A stretch of 64,000 bases of DNA from NCBI RefSeq assembly GCF_011386835.1, contig NC_088800.1, positions 19,440,572-19,504,571 of the forward strand, given 5' to 3'. The notes beneath the pieces were generated by a model. That model was not told the origin of the DNA, made no database searches, and worked only from the letters and a program-made list of their open reading frames with translations. This DNA comes from Chrysemys picta bellii (Eukaryota; Chordata; Testudines; Emydidae). Shown piece by piece: positions 21,101 through 28,302 of the stretch; within the stretch, counting starts at the first letter, position 1, and every line of letters starts with the position of its first letter. The position numbers were made by a program, and so were the translations under genes.

Positions 21101-23331
21101 CTTGTGACCTGTCATAATATTTTACTTTGAAAGTCAGTGTGTATTAATTAGAAACAATTAATTTCCCCTCATTCTTATACTGTAGGGGTTCCAAAGCATT
21201 TGAATGTGGACCGAATTAAAGAAGACTTAATGAAAATTGAAGATGTTTATTCAATAGAAGATTTGAATGTTTGGTCTCTCACAGCAGGAAAAACTACTGC
21301 CATAGTCCACTTGCAATTAGGTAAGTAACTACATAGTATAGGGGGGGGAGGGATAGTCTCCTAAACCCAGGGTTCTGAGTTCAATCCTTGAGGGGGCCAC
21401 TTAGGGATCTGGAGCAAAATCACTACTTGGTCCTGCTAGTGAAGGCAGGGAGCTGGACTCAATGACCTTTCAAGGTCCCTTCCAGTTCTAGGAGATAGGA
21501 TATCTCCATTATTAAATACCTACAATGATACAGCTATAGATAAGATTTAGCTGCAGAAAGAACTTTGACTCTGTCTTTATGTTTCTGATTAAATTGAGCT
21601 GTGATGTATGCATTTTGGGAACAAGGCTTTTAACTATCCTTTGCATAGAAAATGGCTTGCTTATAAAATACATAAAACTTCTCCTATCGTGGGTATATTA
21701 TAGAGAACTGTGCAAGAAAACTCACTGCTGGAAAGATCAGGAGCAAATACCGTTTGATCAGATTCATTAAAAAGGAAAAAGTTGATGCTTTTGCACAGAT
21801 TGTTTGCTGGCATAAAAAAACACAGTTTTCCCACAGTAGGCGGTAAAACAACATAAGATGCTTTGTATAAAAAAATCAATACAGACCTCTCTAGGGGCTT
21901 CATGCTACCCTCCCAAGCCTGATATTGCACCCAGGGAAAAAAATAGTGGGTGCTCAGCACCCACCAGCCATATCTATTTGGCAGCACCCCCGATTAGCTG
22001 ATTGGAGGGGCTGCCAAACAGCTGTTTGGTAGCTGGGGGAGGGGCGTGGGGGAGGTGGAGAGCAGCAAGTAGGCAGGCGCCTCGGGGAGGGGGCAGAACA
22101 GAGGCAGGAAGAGGCAGAGCAAGGGGGGGCACAGGGGAGTGGGTGGAGCCTTGGGGCAGAGCAGGGATGGAGCACCCCCAGGGAAAAGAAAAACTCAACG
22201 CCGCGGCCTATGTGCAACACTGTTGTAAGCCTATGAGCAGAAATTCAGTGCCTGGCCAGAACAGCCTGATGCTGGTACAGGTTTGCTAGGTCTCGGAGTG
22301 GCTGGTAAGACCGTATGCTGTGCCTGTGTTTTTCCAATGGTGAGGTTGCAAGTGAAAGTCAATGCCAGAGACAGAAGCTGCATTTTGTATCTTTGCTGTT
22401 CTGTTCTCTCCCCTTTTGTGTGTGTTTGTCTTGTTTTGTCTTTAGGAAACGGGTTCAGACTTTAACAACAAGAGCAATGACAGCTCCAGCCCATCTTAAC
22501 TAACTTCTTTTCCTCAAAAAGGACAGTTCTTACCCTCTTTGAAACTATCTTAAAGACTGTCAAACAAGGGCCCTTTTCCTTCTAAAAACTTTATCCAGCT
22601 AAAGGGGAAGGGGACAAGGGATGTTGTTAAAATGAACACCTTACTTAATATTTTACCTTTCAAATGCTTTAACTATTTTTCTTATTTTTGGTGTCTTTCA
22701 TAAAAAAGTTTAAAGGATTTTTAAGGGTGTGTTTCCCATGATATTAAGCAGGCTGAGGTCTCTATATACCAAACCGTGAAGCTTGTTTAAATCTGTTTAA
22801 TGTTGGACAGTGACTGGGCTATGTTAACACCATTACTCGTTGGGCACATATATTTCAGCTAAATTGAAACAGCAGATATCTGTCCAATACAACACATGAG
22901 GGTTTATGTTTAGCAGCTATGTAAAATGTTATATAATACAGCAGTAATGTATTTATCATATTAATCCCTTTTTGTATTGTCCATAGAAAGCATAGACAAA
23001 AAATCTTTATCTTTTTTGGCTGACTATCAGATTCTTATTTTTATCAGCGTTAAGGATCTGAGTGCAGGATCAGGGCTGAAGGGCACACGATAATGGGGCA
23101 ATCATGCCAGCTGTAATGCCTAGATTGTCAGATTTTTGAAGGATGACATGTATTGATAATTTTCTTCCTTTTCCAGTTCCAGGAAGTTCACGTAAATGGG
23201 AGGAAGTTCAGTCCAAGGCCAGACACTTGCTGCTGAACACATTTGGAATTTATAAATGCTCTGTTCAGCTTCAGAGTTACAAGCATGAAGTAAACAAAAC
23301 CTGTGCAAGTTGTCAGAGTTCCAGTGCCTAA
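3020..23331 (+). CDS. SLC30A4: SLC30A4 (ZnT4) zinc transporter, 3' part of gene
   Basis: Proton-coupled zinc exporter of the cation diffusion facilitator family, known to load zinc into endosomal, lysosomal and secretory vesicles. Coding exons: 3020-3166, 15206-15359, 15630-15831, 16134-16239, 21186-21320, 23177-23331. All introns are GT-AG and all phases join cleanly, giving 299 residues plus TAA. The part seen runs from the end of TM1 to the C-terminus; human ZnT4 is about 429 residues, so roughly the first 130 are upstream of the window. Visible hallmarks are the HxxxD zinc site in TM2 (DALHMLTD), the second HxxxD in TM5 (HALGD), a His-rich TM4-TM5 loop, and a cytosolic C-terminal domain ending in CASCQSSSA. 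That ending and the loop match ZnT4 better than ZnT2, ZnT3 or ZnT8. No frameshift or premature stop is seen. Confidence 0.96.
3315..4280. other. Intron, partial repeats and poly-C tract
   Basis: Intronic sequence after the TM2 exon. It contains MITE-like text at about 3955-4170 (ACTAACCCCAGTTAGCTGAC and a TAACCCAGCTTAAGAATGC end) and a homopolymeric C run at about 4187-4210. No coding exon is supported. Confidence 0.5.
4290..4716. repeat. Harbinger-like MITE carrying a nested TA-MITE
   Basis: The element begins GGCCTGGTCTACACTG and ends TGTAGACAAGCCC, complementary termini, and is flanked by TAA at 4287-4289 and 4717-4719. A 3-bp TAA/TNA duplication fits the PIF/Harbinger superfamily. Internal complementary stems (AACTTCAGCTATGTTGAATA region) recur in the copies at 17500 and 18301. 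A second MITE at 4392-4510 interrupts it, so this copy is the older of the two. Confidence 0.7.
4392..4510 (+). repeat. 119-bp TA-flanked MITE (family copy 1)
   Basis: It starts GGGTGACCAGACAGCAAGTG and ends with the complement, CATCTAGTCACCC, with TA at 4390-4391 and 4511-4512. This is the signature of a non-autonomous Tc1/mariner-type element. Three relatives are at 27933, 28236 (interrupted) and 38460. It sits inside the Harbinger-like MITE at 4290-4716. Confidence 0.75.
5367..6184 (-). mobile_element. Solo LTR of an endogenous retrovirus, minus orientation
   Basis: Read on the minus strand, the unit starts TGTAGCGGGGTCGTCACCCC and ends TCTCGCCCCATCACA, the TG...CA form of an LTR. The flanks are CGTAC (5362-5366) and GGTAC (6185-6189), a 5-bp duplication with one mismatch. 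On the minus strand CTATAAGAGGGCTGAGGGCA is a TATA-like region. A GC-rich foreign segment at about 5848-5997 interrupts it. No internal retroviral genes are attached. Confidence 0.65.
5848..5997. repeat. GC-rich repeat insertion inside the LTR
   Basis: A segment from about GGGCTGGCGCAACCCATTAG to CTAGGACAGCAG, with GGCGGCG-type runs, has base composition quite unlike the LTR around it. It resembles other GC-rich reptile hAT-type fragments such as 58621-58878. Exact ends and family are not resolved. Confidence 0.4.
6335..6420 (-). repeat. MIR-like SINE fragment
   Basis: The text TTACAGAGGAGGACGTGATA then CAGAGAGGTTAAATAACTTG is the reverse complement of the conserved MIR core (the accounting-like block around TAACTTGCTCAAG). 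Short and degraded. Confidence 0.5.
6440..7340. repeat. GC-rich composite repeat with C-rich minisatellite
   Basis: Between about 6820 and 7180 the sequence is an irregular tandem array of units built on CCCTGCCCCAGC, GAGCCC and CACACCCCAA, about 40-80 bp per period. It is flanked by GC-rich single-copy-like text and closes with GATTAGAAAGTTGGCAACCT. The long open frames here on both strands are by-products of the low-complexity array. I treat the whole block as a reptile interspersed repeat of unresolved class. Confidence 0.5.
7530..7715 (+). repeat. MIR-like SINE fragment
   Basis: GAGTTCTAATTCTGACTCTG, then TGGTCTTGAGCGAATTACTT, then CATCTGTAAAGTATAAGAAT and a terminal AAGTGCTTTTTATG follow the order of MIR core blocks. 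Divergent copy. Confidence 0.5.
8600..8890 (-). repeat. MIR-like SINE fragment
   Basis: The left end CGAAGCACTTTACAAACATT is the complement of the AAGTGCTTT... MIR 3' segment, followed by TTTCATTTTACTGCTGGGGG and a region reaching CCCAGCTCTTCATGATACAT. Degraded; boundaries approximate. Confidence 0.45.
8910..10420. repeat. LTR-like composite with GCTCCG-rich minisatellite
   Basis: A block unlike the neighbouring AT-rich intron. It includes text typical of reptile LTR fragments (AAATGTTTAATAACATGAGG), then at about 9405-9620 a tandem array of imperfect units of about 55-65 bp sharing GAGCTGCTCC/GCCGCTCCAACCGTC and CCTGCAAACGGCTCCGCTC. No terminal TG...CA pair with target duplication could be fixed, so the class is uncertain. 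Confidence 0.4.
10470..10593 (+). mobile_element. Penelope-like element 3' fragment
   Basis: Text from GAAGATGTGGGTATTCACCC, then AAAGCTCATGCTCCTATACG, to AGACTAACACGGCTACCCC corresponds block by block to the 3' ends of the Penelope-like copies at 36130-36273 and 53280-53415 (AAAGCTTATGC, TAAGGTGCCACAAG/GTGCCACCGGACT, AGACTAA..GGCTA). No coding part is left. Confidence 0.65.
10959..11292. repeat. Palindromic hAT-type MITE
   Basis: A 334-bp element starting TAGGGGTTGGCAAC and ending GTTGCCGACTCCTG, flanked by the exact 8-bp duplication GGTTACAC (10951-10958 and 11293-11300), diagnostic of hAT-type transposition. Almost the whole element is an inverted repeat: the left arm (GCACGTGGCTCGCCAGGGTA, then CCGGGCCAGTTTATTTACCT) is complemented by the right arm in reverse order. 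GC-rich in an AT-rich intron. The 160-residue open frame through it is a shadow of the palindrome. Confidence 0.85.
11301..12880. other. Intronic sequence, nothing recognised
   Basis: AT-rich SLC30A4 intron. I see no exon, RNA gene or recognisable repeat apart from isolated degraded fragments. Confidence 0.5.
12881..13053 (-). mobile_element. CR1 LINE 3' end fragment
   Basis: It begins GAACATAAGAATGGCCATAC, then GGGTCAGACCAAAGGTCCAT and CAGTGGCCAATGCCAGGTGC, the complement of the conserved CR1 3' terminal region whose plus-strand form is seen at 26600-26727 and 35600-35745. It ends around GAGGCTAGGGACAA. 5'-truncated, as usual for CR1. Confidence 0.8.
13060..15180. other. Intronic sequence, nothing recognised
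   Basis: Intron before the exon at 15206. It includes an A-rich low-complexity patch at about 13410-13460. A 141-residue open frame at 13570-13995 has no recognisable domain and is not supported as a gene. Confidence 0.5.
15206..15359 (+). CDS. SLC30A4: SLC30A4 coding exon, TM3-TM4
   Basis: The acceptor GTTTGCAG precedes the exon and the donor GTAAGC follows base 15359. The first two bases complete the Glu codon begun at 3166. The exon encodes [20 protein letters not shown] (TM3), [16 protein letters not shown], then [15 protein letters not shown] (TM4), ending two bases into an Ile codon. Only 270 bp of intron separates it from the next exon. Confidence 0.95.
15630..15831 (+). CDS. SLC30A4: SLC30A4 coding exon, His-rich loop and TM5 zinc site
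   Basis: The acceptor CATTTTCAG ends at 15629 and the donor GTAGGA starts at 15832. The exon encodes MGFLLNQSG, a His-rich cytosolic loop (HLHSHSHSQ, then HGHTQGHSS), then [18 protein letters not shown] and the rest of TM5. HALGD supplies the second His and Asp pair of the transport site. The loop is a proposed zinc-sensing or delivery segment in ZnT proteins. It has eight His residues in a short stretch. A 302-bp intron follows. Confidence 0.95.
16134..16239 (+). CDS. SLC30A4: SLC30A4 coding exon, TM6
   Basis: The acceptor CCTTGCAG precedes the exon and the donor GTAAGA follows 16239. It encodes [20 protein letters not shown] then [15 protein letters not shown], covering TM6 and the start of the cytosolic domain. 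[12 protein letters not shown] is a strongly conserved vesicular-ZnT motif. It ends one base into a Gly codon completed at 21186, after a 4.9-kb intron that hosts several MITEs and an old CR1. Confidence 0.95.
16890..17215. repeat. Possible degraded MITE
   Basis: The text GGCTGTGTCTACACTAACCC near 16891 resembles the left end of the Harbinger-like MITE family in this window (compare 4290, 17500, 33791). No matching right end or target duplication could be fixed. Confidence 0.3.
17301..17335. repeat. (AAAT)n microsatellite
   Basis: About seven AAAT repeats followed by an impure AATAATAAAA tail, in an SLC30A4 intron. Confidence 0.9.
17500..17785. repeat. Harbinger-like MITE with strong internal stems
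   Basis: A 286-bp element starting GGGTACGTCTATACC and ending GTGTAGACCAAGCC, flanked by TGA at 17497-17499 and 17786-17788. Two internal inverted repeats are visible: TTCGACTTATCGCGTC with GACGCGATAAGTCGAA, and AACTAAGGTAC...CTTCAGCTACGT with ACGTAGCTGAAG...GTACCTTAGTT. High CpG for its surroundings. Confidence 0.7.
18301..18594. repeat. Harbinger-like MITE
   Basis: It begins GGGCACGTCTACGCTACG and ends GTGGAGACAAGCCC, with TCA (18298-18300) and TTA (18595-18597) flanks, a TNA-type duplication with one difference. Internal AACGTAGCTGGAGTCGACGT and the stem TTTAACGGGTCTTC/GACCCGCTAAA match the family at 4290 and 17500. Confidence 0.65.
18631..18962. repeat. Palindromic hAT-type MITE, second copy
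   Basis: A 332-bp relative of 10959-11292: it starts CAGGATCGGCAACCTTTGGC and ends AAAGGTTGCCAATCCCTG, flanked by the exact 8-bp duplication TACTGGAA (18623-18630 and 18963-18970). The arms are near complementary through almost the whole length but more diverged than in the first copy, so this is probably an older insertion. Confidence 0.85.
19425..19520 (+). mobile_element. CR1-like LINE fragment
   Basis: The text AGAAAAGGTTCAGAGAAGAG and GAACAAAAATGAATGAGATC resembles the CR1 ORF2 3' coding segment. A continuation appears at about 20300-21048, so both are probably parts of one old, interrupted CR1 copy. Confidence 0.45.
20300..21048 (+). mobile_element. Old CR1 LINE 3' end
   Basis: Contains the CR1-type run AACCTGTGAAACTCAC, then ACTTTCCCCAGAGGTATGTT, then CTGGACTGGATGGACCCAGG and CAATTCCTATGTTCTT at the end. 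Many differences from the copy at 34447-35752 indicate an older subfamily. It sits about 140 bp before the SLC30A4 exon at 21186. Confidence 0.6.
21186..21320 (+). CDS. SLC30A4: SLC30A4 coding exon, C-terminal domain
   Basis: The acceptor TACTGTAG precedes the exon and the donor GTAAGT follows 21320. It encodes [20 protein letters not shown], then [20 protein letters not shown] and HLQL, the first half of the cytosolic ferredoxin-like domain through which ZnTs dimerise. It starts two bases into a Gly codon and ends one base into a Val codon completed at 23177. A tRNA-derived SINE begins only about 20 bases beyond the donor. Confidence 0.95.
21340..21513 (+). repeat. tRNA-derived SINE, A box deleted
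   Basis: Compared with the fuller copy at 39649-39830, this one keeps the G-rich start, a B-box-like GGTTCTGAGTTCAATCC and the body ending GTTCTAGGAGATAGGATATC. It lacks the roughly 25 bases holding the A box (GGATAG runs straight into TCTCCTAAACCC). The tail resembles a CR1 3' end. It matches the cryptodiran turtle SINE type from memory. Confidence 0.75.
21925..22225. repeat. GC-rich interspersed repeat fragment
   Basis: The segment from about GGGTGCTCAGCACCCACCAG, with GGGGGAGGGGCGTGGGGG and GGAGCACCCCCAGGG, is much richer in G than the intron around it and contains partly complementary ends (GGTGCTCAGCACC, GGAGCACCCC). It is probably an hAT-type non-autonomous element; no target duplication is resolved. 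Confidence 0.4.
23177..23331 (+). CDS. SLC30A4: SLC30A4 last coding exon and stop
   Basis: The acceptor CCTTTTCCAG ends at 23176. The exon encodes [40 protein letters not shown] and [10 protein letters not shown], stopping at TAA 23329-23331. The [13 protein letters not shown] and TCA.CQSSS motifs are characteristic of ZnT4 among vesicular ZnTs. This completes the transporter without damage. Confidence 0.96.
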
Positions 23332-24110
23332 TTTCATACATTTTGGGAACTGCTGCCTTATTCTTTATCTTGTAGTCAAAGACTAAAGAGCAATAAATGA
23401 AAAACTAACATGATTGAATGGAATCCCTTATGTGTGGAGTTGTACCAGTATTTGATGCCAGAGGGAGAACTGGTACTGCAAAAAGTGCAGGAGGTACCCT
23501 ACAGATAAATGTATTTGCTCTCTCTCGCTCTGACCAATTTATTGTCAGTTCGATATGATTTTCAGACAAAGATGTTTCCACAATATTGTTTACAGGTTGT
23601 GATATGGCTCTGCAGATACCTCATCAATTACACTTCAATATTGTCCTTTGTCAATTGTGTACCACTAATGTACCTGTGTTCCAAATGGAGCATAAAGAAT
23701 TCAGTATTTGACTTAAAAACTTTTAAAAAGTTGATTACGTCAGGGGTCCATAACACTTAAAGATCCCTAAAGTAGTTATACAGTATTTTTGTAATACAGT
23801 TTTTAATATGTTATCTTGGAAGGTGGTGCGTACAGTGCTAGCTAAACCATTTGATAAACTGTCTTCAGAAAATTGCCAAATATAGAATTTACTGCACCCA
23901 TACCAGACATTTAGATTTAATGCAGGCATTCAAAGGTCCAAATCAAGAGGTCCTTACCCAGGCAAAATTTCCATTGTCTAATTAGAGACGTCAGAACTGG
24001 ACCCAAAATATTTTAAGTGATCAGTTATCTTTCATGTATTTTAGTATGGCATGTATACCTTAGAAGCACTTATTTATTTAATAAAGTTTTGACTCTTAAG
24101 ATGATTTTAT
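23332..24110 (+). promoter_or_regulatory. SLC30A4: SLC30A4 3'UTR with candidate poly(A) signals
   Basis: The first AATAAA after the stop is at 23392-23397, giving a very short 3'UTR of about 80 bases. A second AATAAA is at 24080-24085. Which is used cannot be told from sequence; both could serve, giving alternative 3'UTRs. Confidence 0.5.
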
Positions 24111-25475
24111 TATTAATGAAATTGAATGTGTAAAACTTTTTAACTTGATTCAAGGGCCAATTAATTAGCATTCATTCTAATTAGAATTAATAAATGTGCT
24201 GTAGGAAACATTTTTCATGAAATTGTGAAAAGAAAATTATAGAAACTATGTAACTATAAGGATACTGTCAAATAATCAGACATGTAACACACATAGATAT
24301 TCTAACAGGAAAGTAGAGAGGAGAGATTTCAGATATATTCCCCAAATTTAGAATTTTAATAATCTGTTAATTTCATTTTTGCATTTCCTTTAGAGAAATA
24401 CATTCTGTGCATGATGTATGATGTTCAGGTTCCCATGGAACTGAGTCTCACAGGCTCTCCATAAATCCTCTGCACTTTGACTTTATAAGGGGCAAATTTA
24501 AACTCAGTCTCTCTGATCTGCCTGTGGTTACAGCCACCATGTATCCTCCTCACTGAAGGCCGGAAGAATATAGACTGCAAAAGCTGAAAAGAAAACCAGA
24601 ATTTGGCCTCAGATCTCTGTTGCACTTTGATCTCTATCCAGAACTTCCACTGACATCAATAATAGTTCTGTGCATGTATCAGAAAAGATAACTTTTGCCC
24701 TACATTGACAGCTTTGCTGCTCAGCTGTAAATACCAAGGCAACCTACTGTTTTAAGACCTGCTACTGTTTCATATTTAATTTCATCAAACTGATTTGTAG
24801 CTGCAATTAGGATTAAAACATGGCTTGTTTGCTTTCTCTTGAGGTAGGGAATCAGATGATAAAATTTCAGAGATACTAATTAACAGCACAGTATTAGTTT
24901 GGACAAAGTGCACATAACACTGGATTATGTTTGTATTTCTTCCAACAAAGAGGGGGAATGCGACAATACAGTATGCCAGCACCTTCAGCTCAGAGGTAGA
25001 GTACCAGTGTCTTTGGGAAGCTAATGCTTCAGTACATACAGTATATCACCAGTAAAGCCATATCACAATTTATGAAAAATTGTGTATCCTTTCCATAAGA
25101 ACTTTCTGAAAACCAGGTATTTTGCACATACTGGCTATTCAAGTAGGATTTTATGAAGTTGCGGTTTACAGTCAATGTAGTTAGAAGTTGGAGTATGATA
25201 AACTTGTATTGTATTTGGAGTTTTTTATTGTAATGATATACTATACATTTGTTTAACTGAAAAAAGCAGAAATATGTTGCTTTACTGTGGGATTTATTAA
25301 ATCAGTTATTAAACTACACATTGCTGTCTTATAAAATATTTATTCATACTGCTGGCTCTAGCCTATTTCTTTTGATTCCCCTTGCAGTTATGTTTTGTAG
25401 TATTCCTTACATGAAGTCGTAGGTGAACTCAGTTTTGAGGTACTATATTTAGATCACTGGCTCACTTCCTTATAC
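24110..25475. other. Intergenic or distal 3'UTR, nothing recognised
   Basis: AT-rich sequence downstream of SLC30A4. I see no gene or clear repeat. A longer SLC30A4 3'UTR could extend here. Confidence 0.4.
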
Positions 25476-25480
25476 AGGGT

Positions 25481-26382
25481 TGTCATAACTATAAAGGGAA
25501 GGGTAACAGCTATCCTGTGTACAGTACTATAAAATCCCTCCTGGCAAGAGACTCCAAAATCCTTTTCCCTGTAAAGGGTTAAGAAGCTCAGGTAACCTGG
25601 CTGGCATCTGACCCAAAGGACCAATAAGGGGACAAGATACTTTCAAATCTTGGGGGGTGAGGGGGAGGCTTTTGTTTGTGCTCTTTGTTTGGGAGTTCGT
25701 TCGCTCTTGGGACTGAGAGGGAGCAGACATCAATCCAGGTTCTCCACATCTTTCTAAACAAGTCTCTCCTATTTCAAACTTGTAAGTAAATAGCCAGGCA
25801 AGGCGTCTTAGTTTTACTTTGTTTTCTCAACTTGTAAATGTACCTTTTACTAGAGTGTTTATCTTTGTTTGCTGTACTTTGAACCTAAGACTAGAGGGGA
25901 GTCCTCTGAGCTCTTTAAGTTTGATTACCCTGTAAAGTTATTTTCCATACTGATTTTACAGAGATGATTTTTACCTTTTTTCTTTAATTAAAAGCCTTCT
26001 TTTTAAGAACCTGATTGATTTTTCCTTGTTTTTAGATCCAAGGGGGTTGGATCTGTATTCACCAGGAGTTGGTGAAAGGAAGGAGGGGGAATGGTTAATT
26101 TCTCCTTGTTTTAGATCCGAGGGGGTTGGATCTGTATTCACCAGGAGTTGGTGCGAGAAAGAAGGGGGGATGGTTAATTTCTCCTTGTTTTAGATCCAAG
26201 GGGTTTGGATCTGGGTATTCACCAGGGAATTGGTGAAGGTCTCTCAAGGCTATCCAGGGAAGGGAATTAGTTTTGGGATGGTGGCAGCGGACCAGACCTA
26301 AGCTGGTAGTTAAGCTTAGGAGTTTTCATGCAGGCCCCCATATTTGTACCCTAAAGTTCAAAGTGGGGATACAGCCTTGACA
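25481..26382 (+). mobile_element. Solo LTR with three internal tandem units
   Basis: A 902-bp unit beginning TGTCATAACTATAAAGGGAA and ending ATACAGCCTTGACA (short inverted TGTCA/TGACA ends), flanked by the exact 5-bp duplication AGGGT (25476-25480 and 26383-26387). ATTAAA near 25987 could be its polyadenylation signal. From about 26014 to 26240 three units of about 79 bp repeat TCCTTGTTTTAGATCC, GGTTGGATCTG and ATTCACCAGG. No internal retroviral genes remain, so recombination between LTRs left a solo copy. Confidence 0.8.
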
Positions 26383-26494
26383 AGGGTCATCACCAGTCTT
26401 TTGTCTTCCACCATGTAGTGCTTATGCTTTTAAAAACACACACATTAAAGGTTGTTCTGTTATCCACACTTTCTTTTAAGTACCTAGCAAGACG

Positions 26495-26727
26495 ATTTTT
26501 GGAACACTGTATTTAGTTTTGGGCCTCTTGTTAGCGGAGCAATATAGAAAAAAATGGAAGGAGTGATAGGGGAATGAGCGACAGGGGATGGATCACTTGA
26601 TGATTACCTGTTCTGTTCATTCCCTCTGGGGTATCTGGCACTGGCCATTGTCGGAAGACAGGATACTGGGCTAGATGGACCTTTGGTCCGACCCAGTAGG
26701 GCCATTCTTATGTTTTTATGTTCTTAA
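26495..26727 (+). mobile_element. CR1 LINE 3' end
   Basis: Runs through GGAACACTGTATTTAGTTTT, GATGGATCACTTGATGATTA, ATACTGGGCTAGATGGACCT and ends GGGCCATTCTTATGTTTTTATGTTC, the CR1 3' terminal microsatellite. It has an internal deletion relative to longer copies. Confidence 0.8.
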
Positions 26728-27139
26728 AAAAGCAACAAAAGGCTAGAATGTTGATTCCATTGTCCCATCTCAGGGAAACTCTCAAATATAAATTCCTGTA
26801 GCTCCTTCTAACTAAACTCAACTATAATAACTGAGTAGGGATCACTAGATGAAAATTTAGATTTGATTGTCCTACCTCCAGATCTCTACTTTGTCCTTAC
26901 AAAATACTCAGGGTGAAGGGCTTTCTCTTTTATCCCTTTGTATTTCACTCGAGAGAGCAGTGTATTGAGGGCAGCCCATTATTAGCCTTCAATAATGTAG
27001 TTATCCCAAGGAAATAGCAACAAATCTATTGTATTCCTATTTTTAATGCTCAGAACAATGGAATAAATTAAGCACAATAAAAAACATCAGAGTAGGGATG
27101 TATATTACAGAAGGTAACTGGGATGTTCCCTGGAGATAC

Positions 27140-27880
27140 CCAGGACTGTAAGGTACCTTGCTACCACGTGCCCTTAGCATGAGGAAGATCTGTCTGTTTC
27201 TGCCAGGGGTCAGTTCCCTGACAACCTTGGCTGCAGGCAGCTCAATTGCTCCTTTCTCAGCCCATGCAGGCTCCGCTCTCTCTTTACAGATTAACAATTG
27301 GTACACTCCAGCCCCCTCTCCCCCCCAAGCATCCCTTTGGGGTGCCCAGCCCCTGTTCCACTGGACACACAGAATTCACAGATCTGCTACTCCCAAGGGA
27401 AGAGCACACACGAGCTTATCCATTTCACCTCAGGACACAGCTCTGCTTCACACACAGCACTTGGATTTATTTAGAGAGAAAACAAGGATAAGTTTATCTA
27501 ACAAAGAGCAGAGAGCCAAATGTTAGCAAAACAGATCTACTGGAAACAAAGGGTTCATAAAAGATACAGTCGCTTTAAGCATTCTAGAGCTTAAACATAA
27601 TGAACAAGAGGCCTTCTTGTCTAATAAGGTACTGATTACCCCGACGTCTTTGCACAGCGTTTTTCAATCTGGATGAGTAAGGCCCTCCTTTCAAACCCAC
27701 AGGTAGCTTGTCTGTTTTCTCTCCAGATGGAAGGAGGCCTGGGCATCTTTCTGCATCCTAGATAAATTAGATAAGTCTTTTGTTCTTTACCTGTATACAG
27801 GGTTCCCTCTTTTCTGTTAATTTCTCTCTTGAAATCCCTATAATCTCGTCATTAGCATTTAACACAATAAGCAAATTGAC
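27140..27880 (-). repeat. Probable LTR-type fragment
   Basis: The block around ACTTGGATTTATTTAGAGAG and GATAAGTTTATCTAACAAAG, preceded by a C-rich segment with CATCCCTTTGGGGTGCCCAG, resembles the reverse complement of reptile ERV LTRs. Ends and target duplication were not resolved, so this is a low-confidence call. Confidence 0.35.
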
Positions 27881-27932
27881 TTCAGTTGCAGGACACAATG
27901 GTCAGCTAGGGAGATAATGTCTTCCACAACTA

Positions 27933-28051
27933 GGGTGATCAGACAGCAATTGTGAAAAATCGGGATGGGGGTGGGGGGTAATAGGAGCCTATATAAGAAA
28001 AAGACCCAAAAAGCAGGATTGTCCCTATAAAATCGTGACGTCTGGTCACTG
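27933..28051 (+). repeat. 119-bp TA-flanked MITE (family copy 2)
   Basis: Starts GGGTGATCAGACAGCAATTG, contains ATAGGAGCCTATATAAGAAA, ends GTCTGGTCACTG; TA at 27931-27932 and 28052-28053. Same 119-bp length as the copies at 4392 and 38460. Confidence 0.75.
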
Positions 28052-28302
28052 TATTCCACAACCTGTCTTAAGGCATGCTACCTCTAGGTGACCGGCCTTT
28101 AAATTCAAGGCCTTAAGAACATAATTTCCAGTATATATCCACCTATCTCCCTACACATACATTTGCACAAAGAATGTATCTGCACACACATTTCACAAAG
28201 ATTATGATGACCAGTGTGACACAGGCTTTCAGTTAGGATGACCAGATGTCCCGATTTTATAGGGACAGTCCCGATTTTTGGGTCTTTTTCTTATATAGGC
28301 TC

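Noticed and set aside
3020..23331. Assignment to SLC30A2, SLC30A3 or SLC30A8 in place of SLC30A4.
   Set aside because: The C-terminal CASCQSSSA, the [14 protein letters not shown] segment, the loop pattern and the neighbouring C15orf48 all fit SLC30A4.
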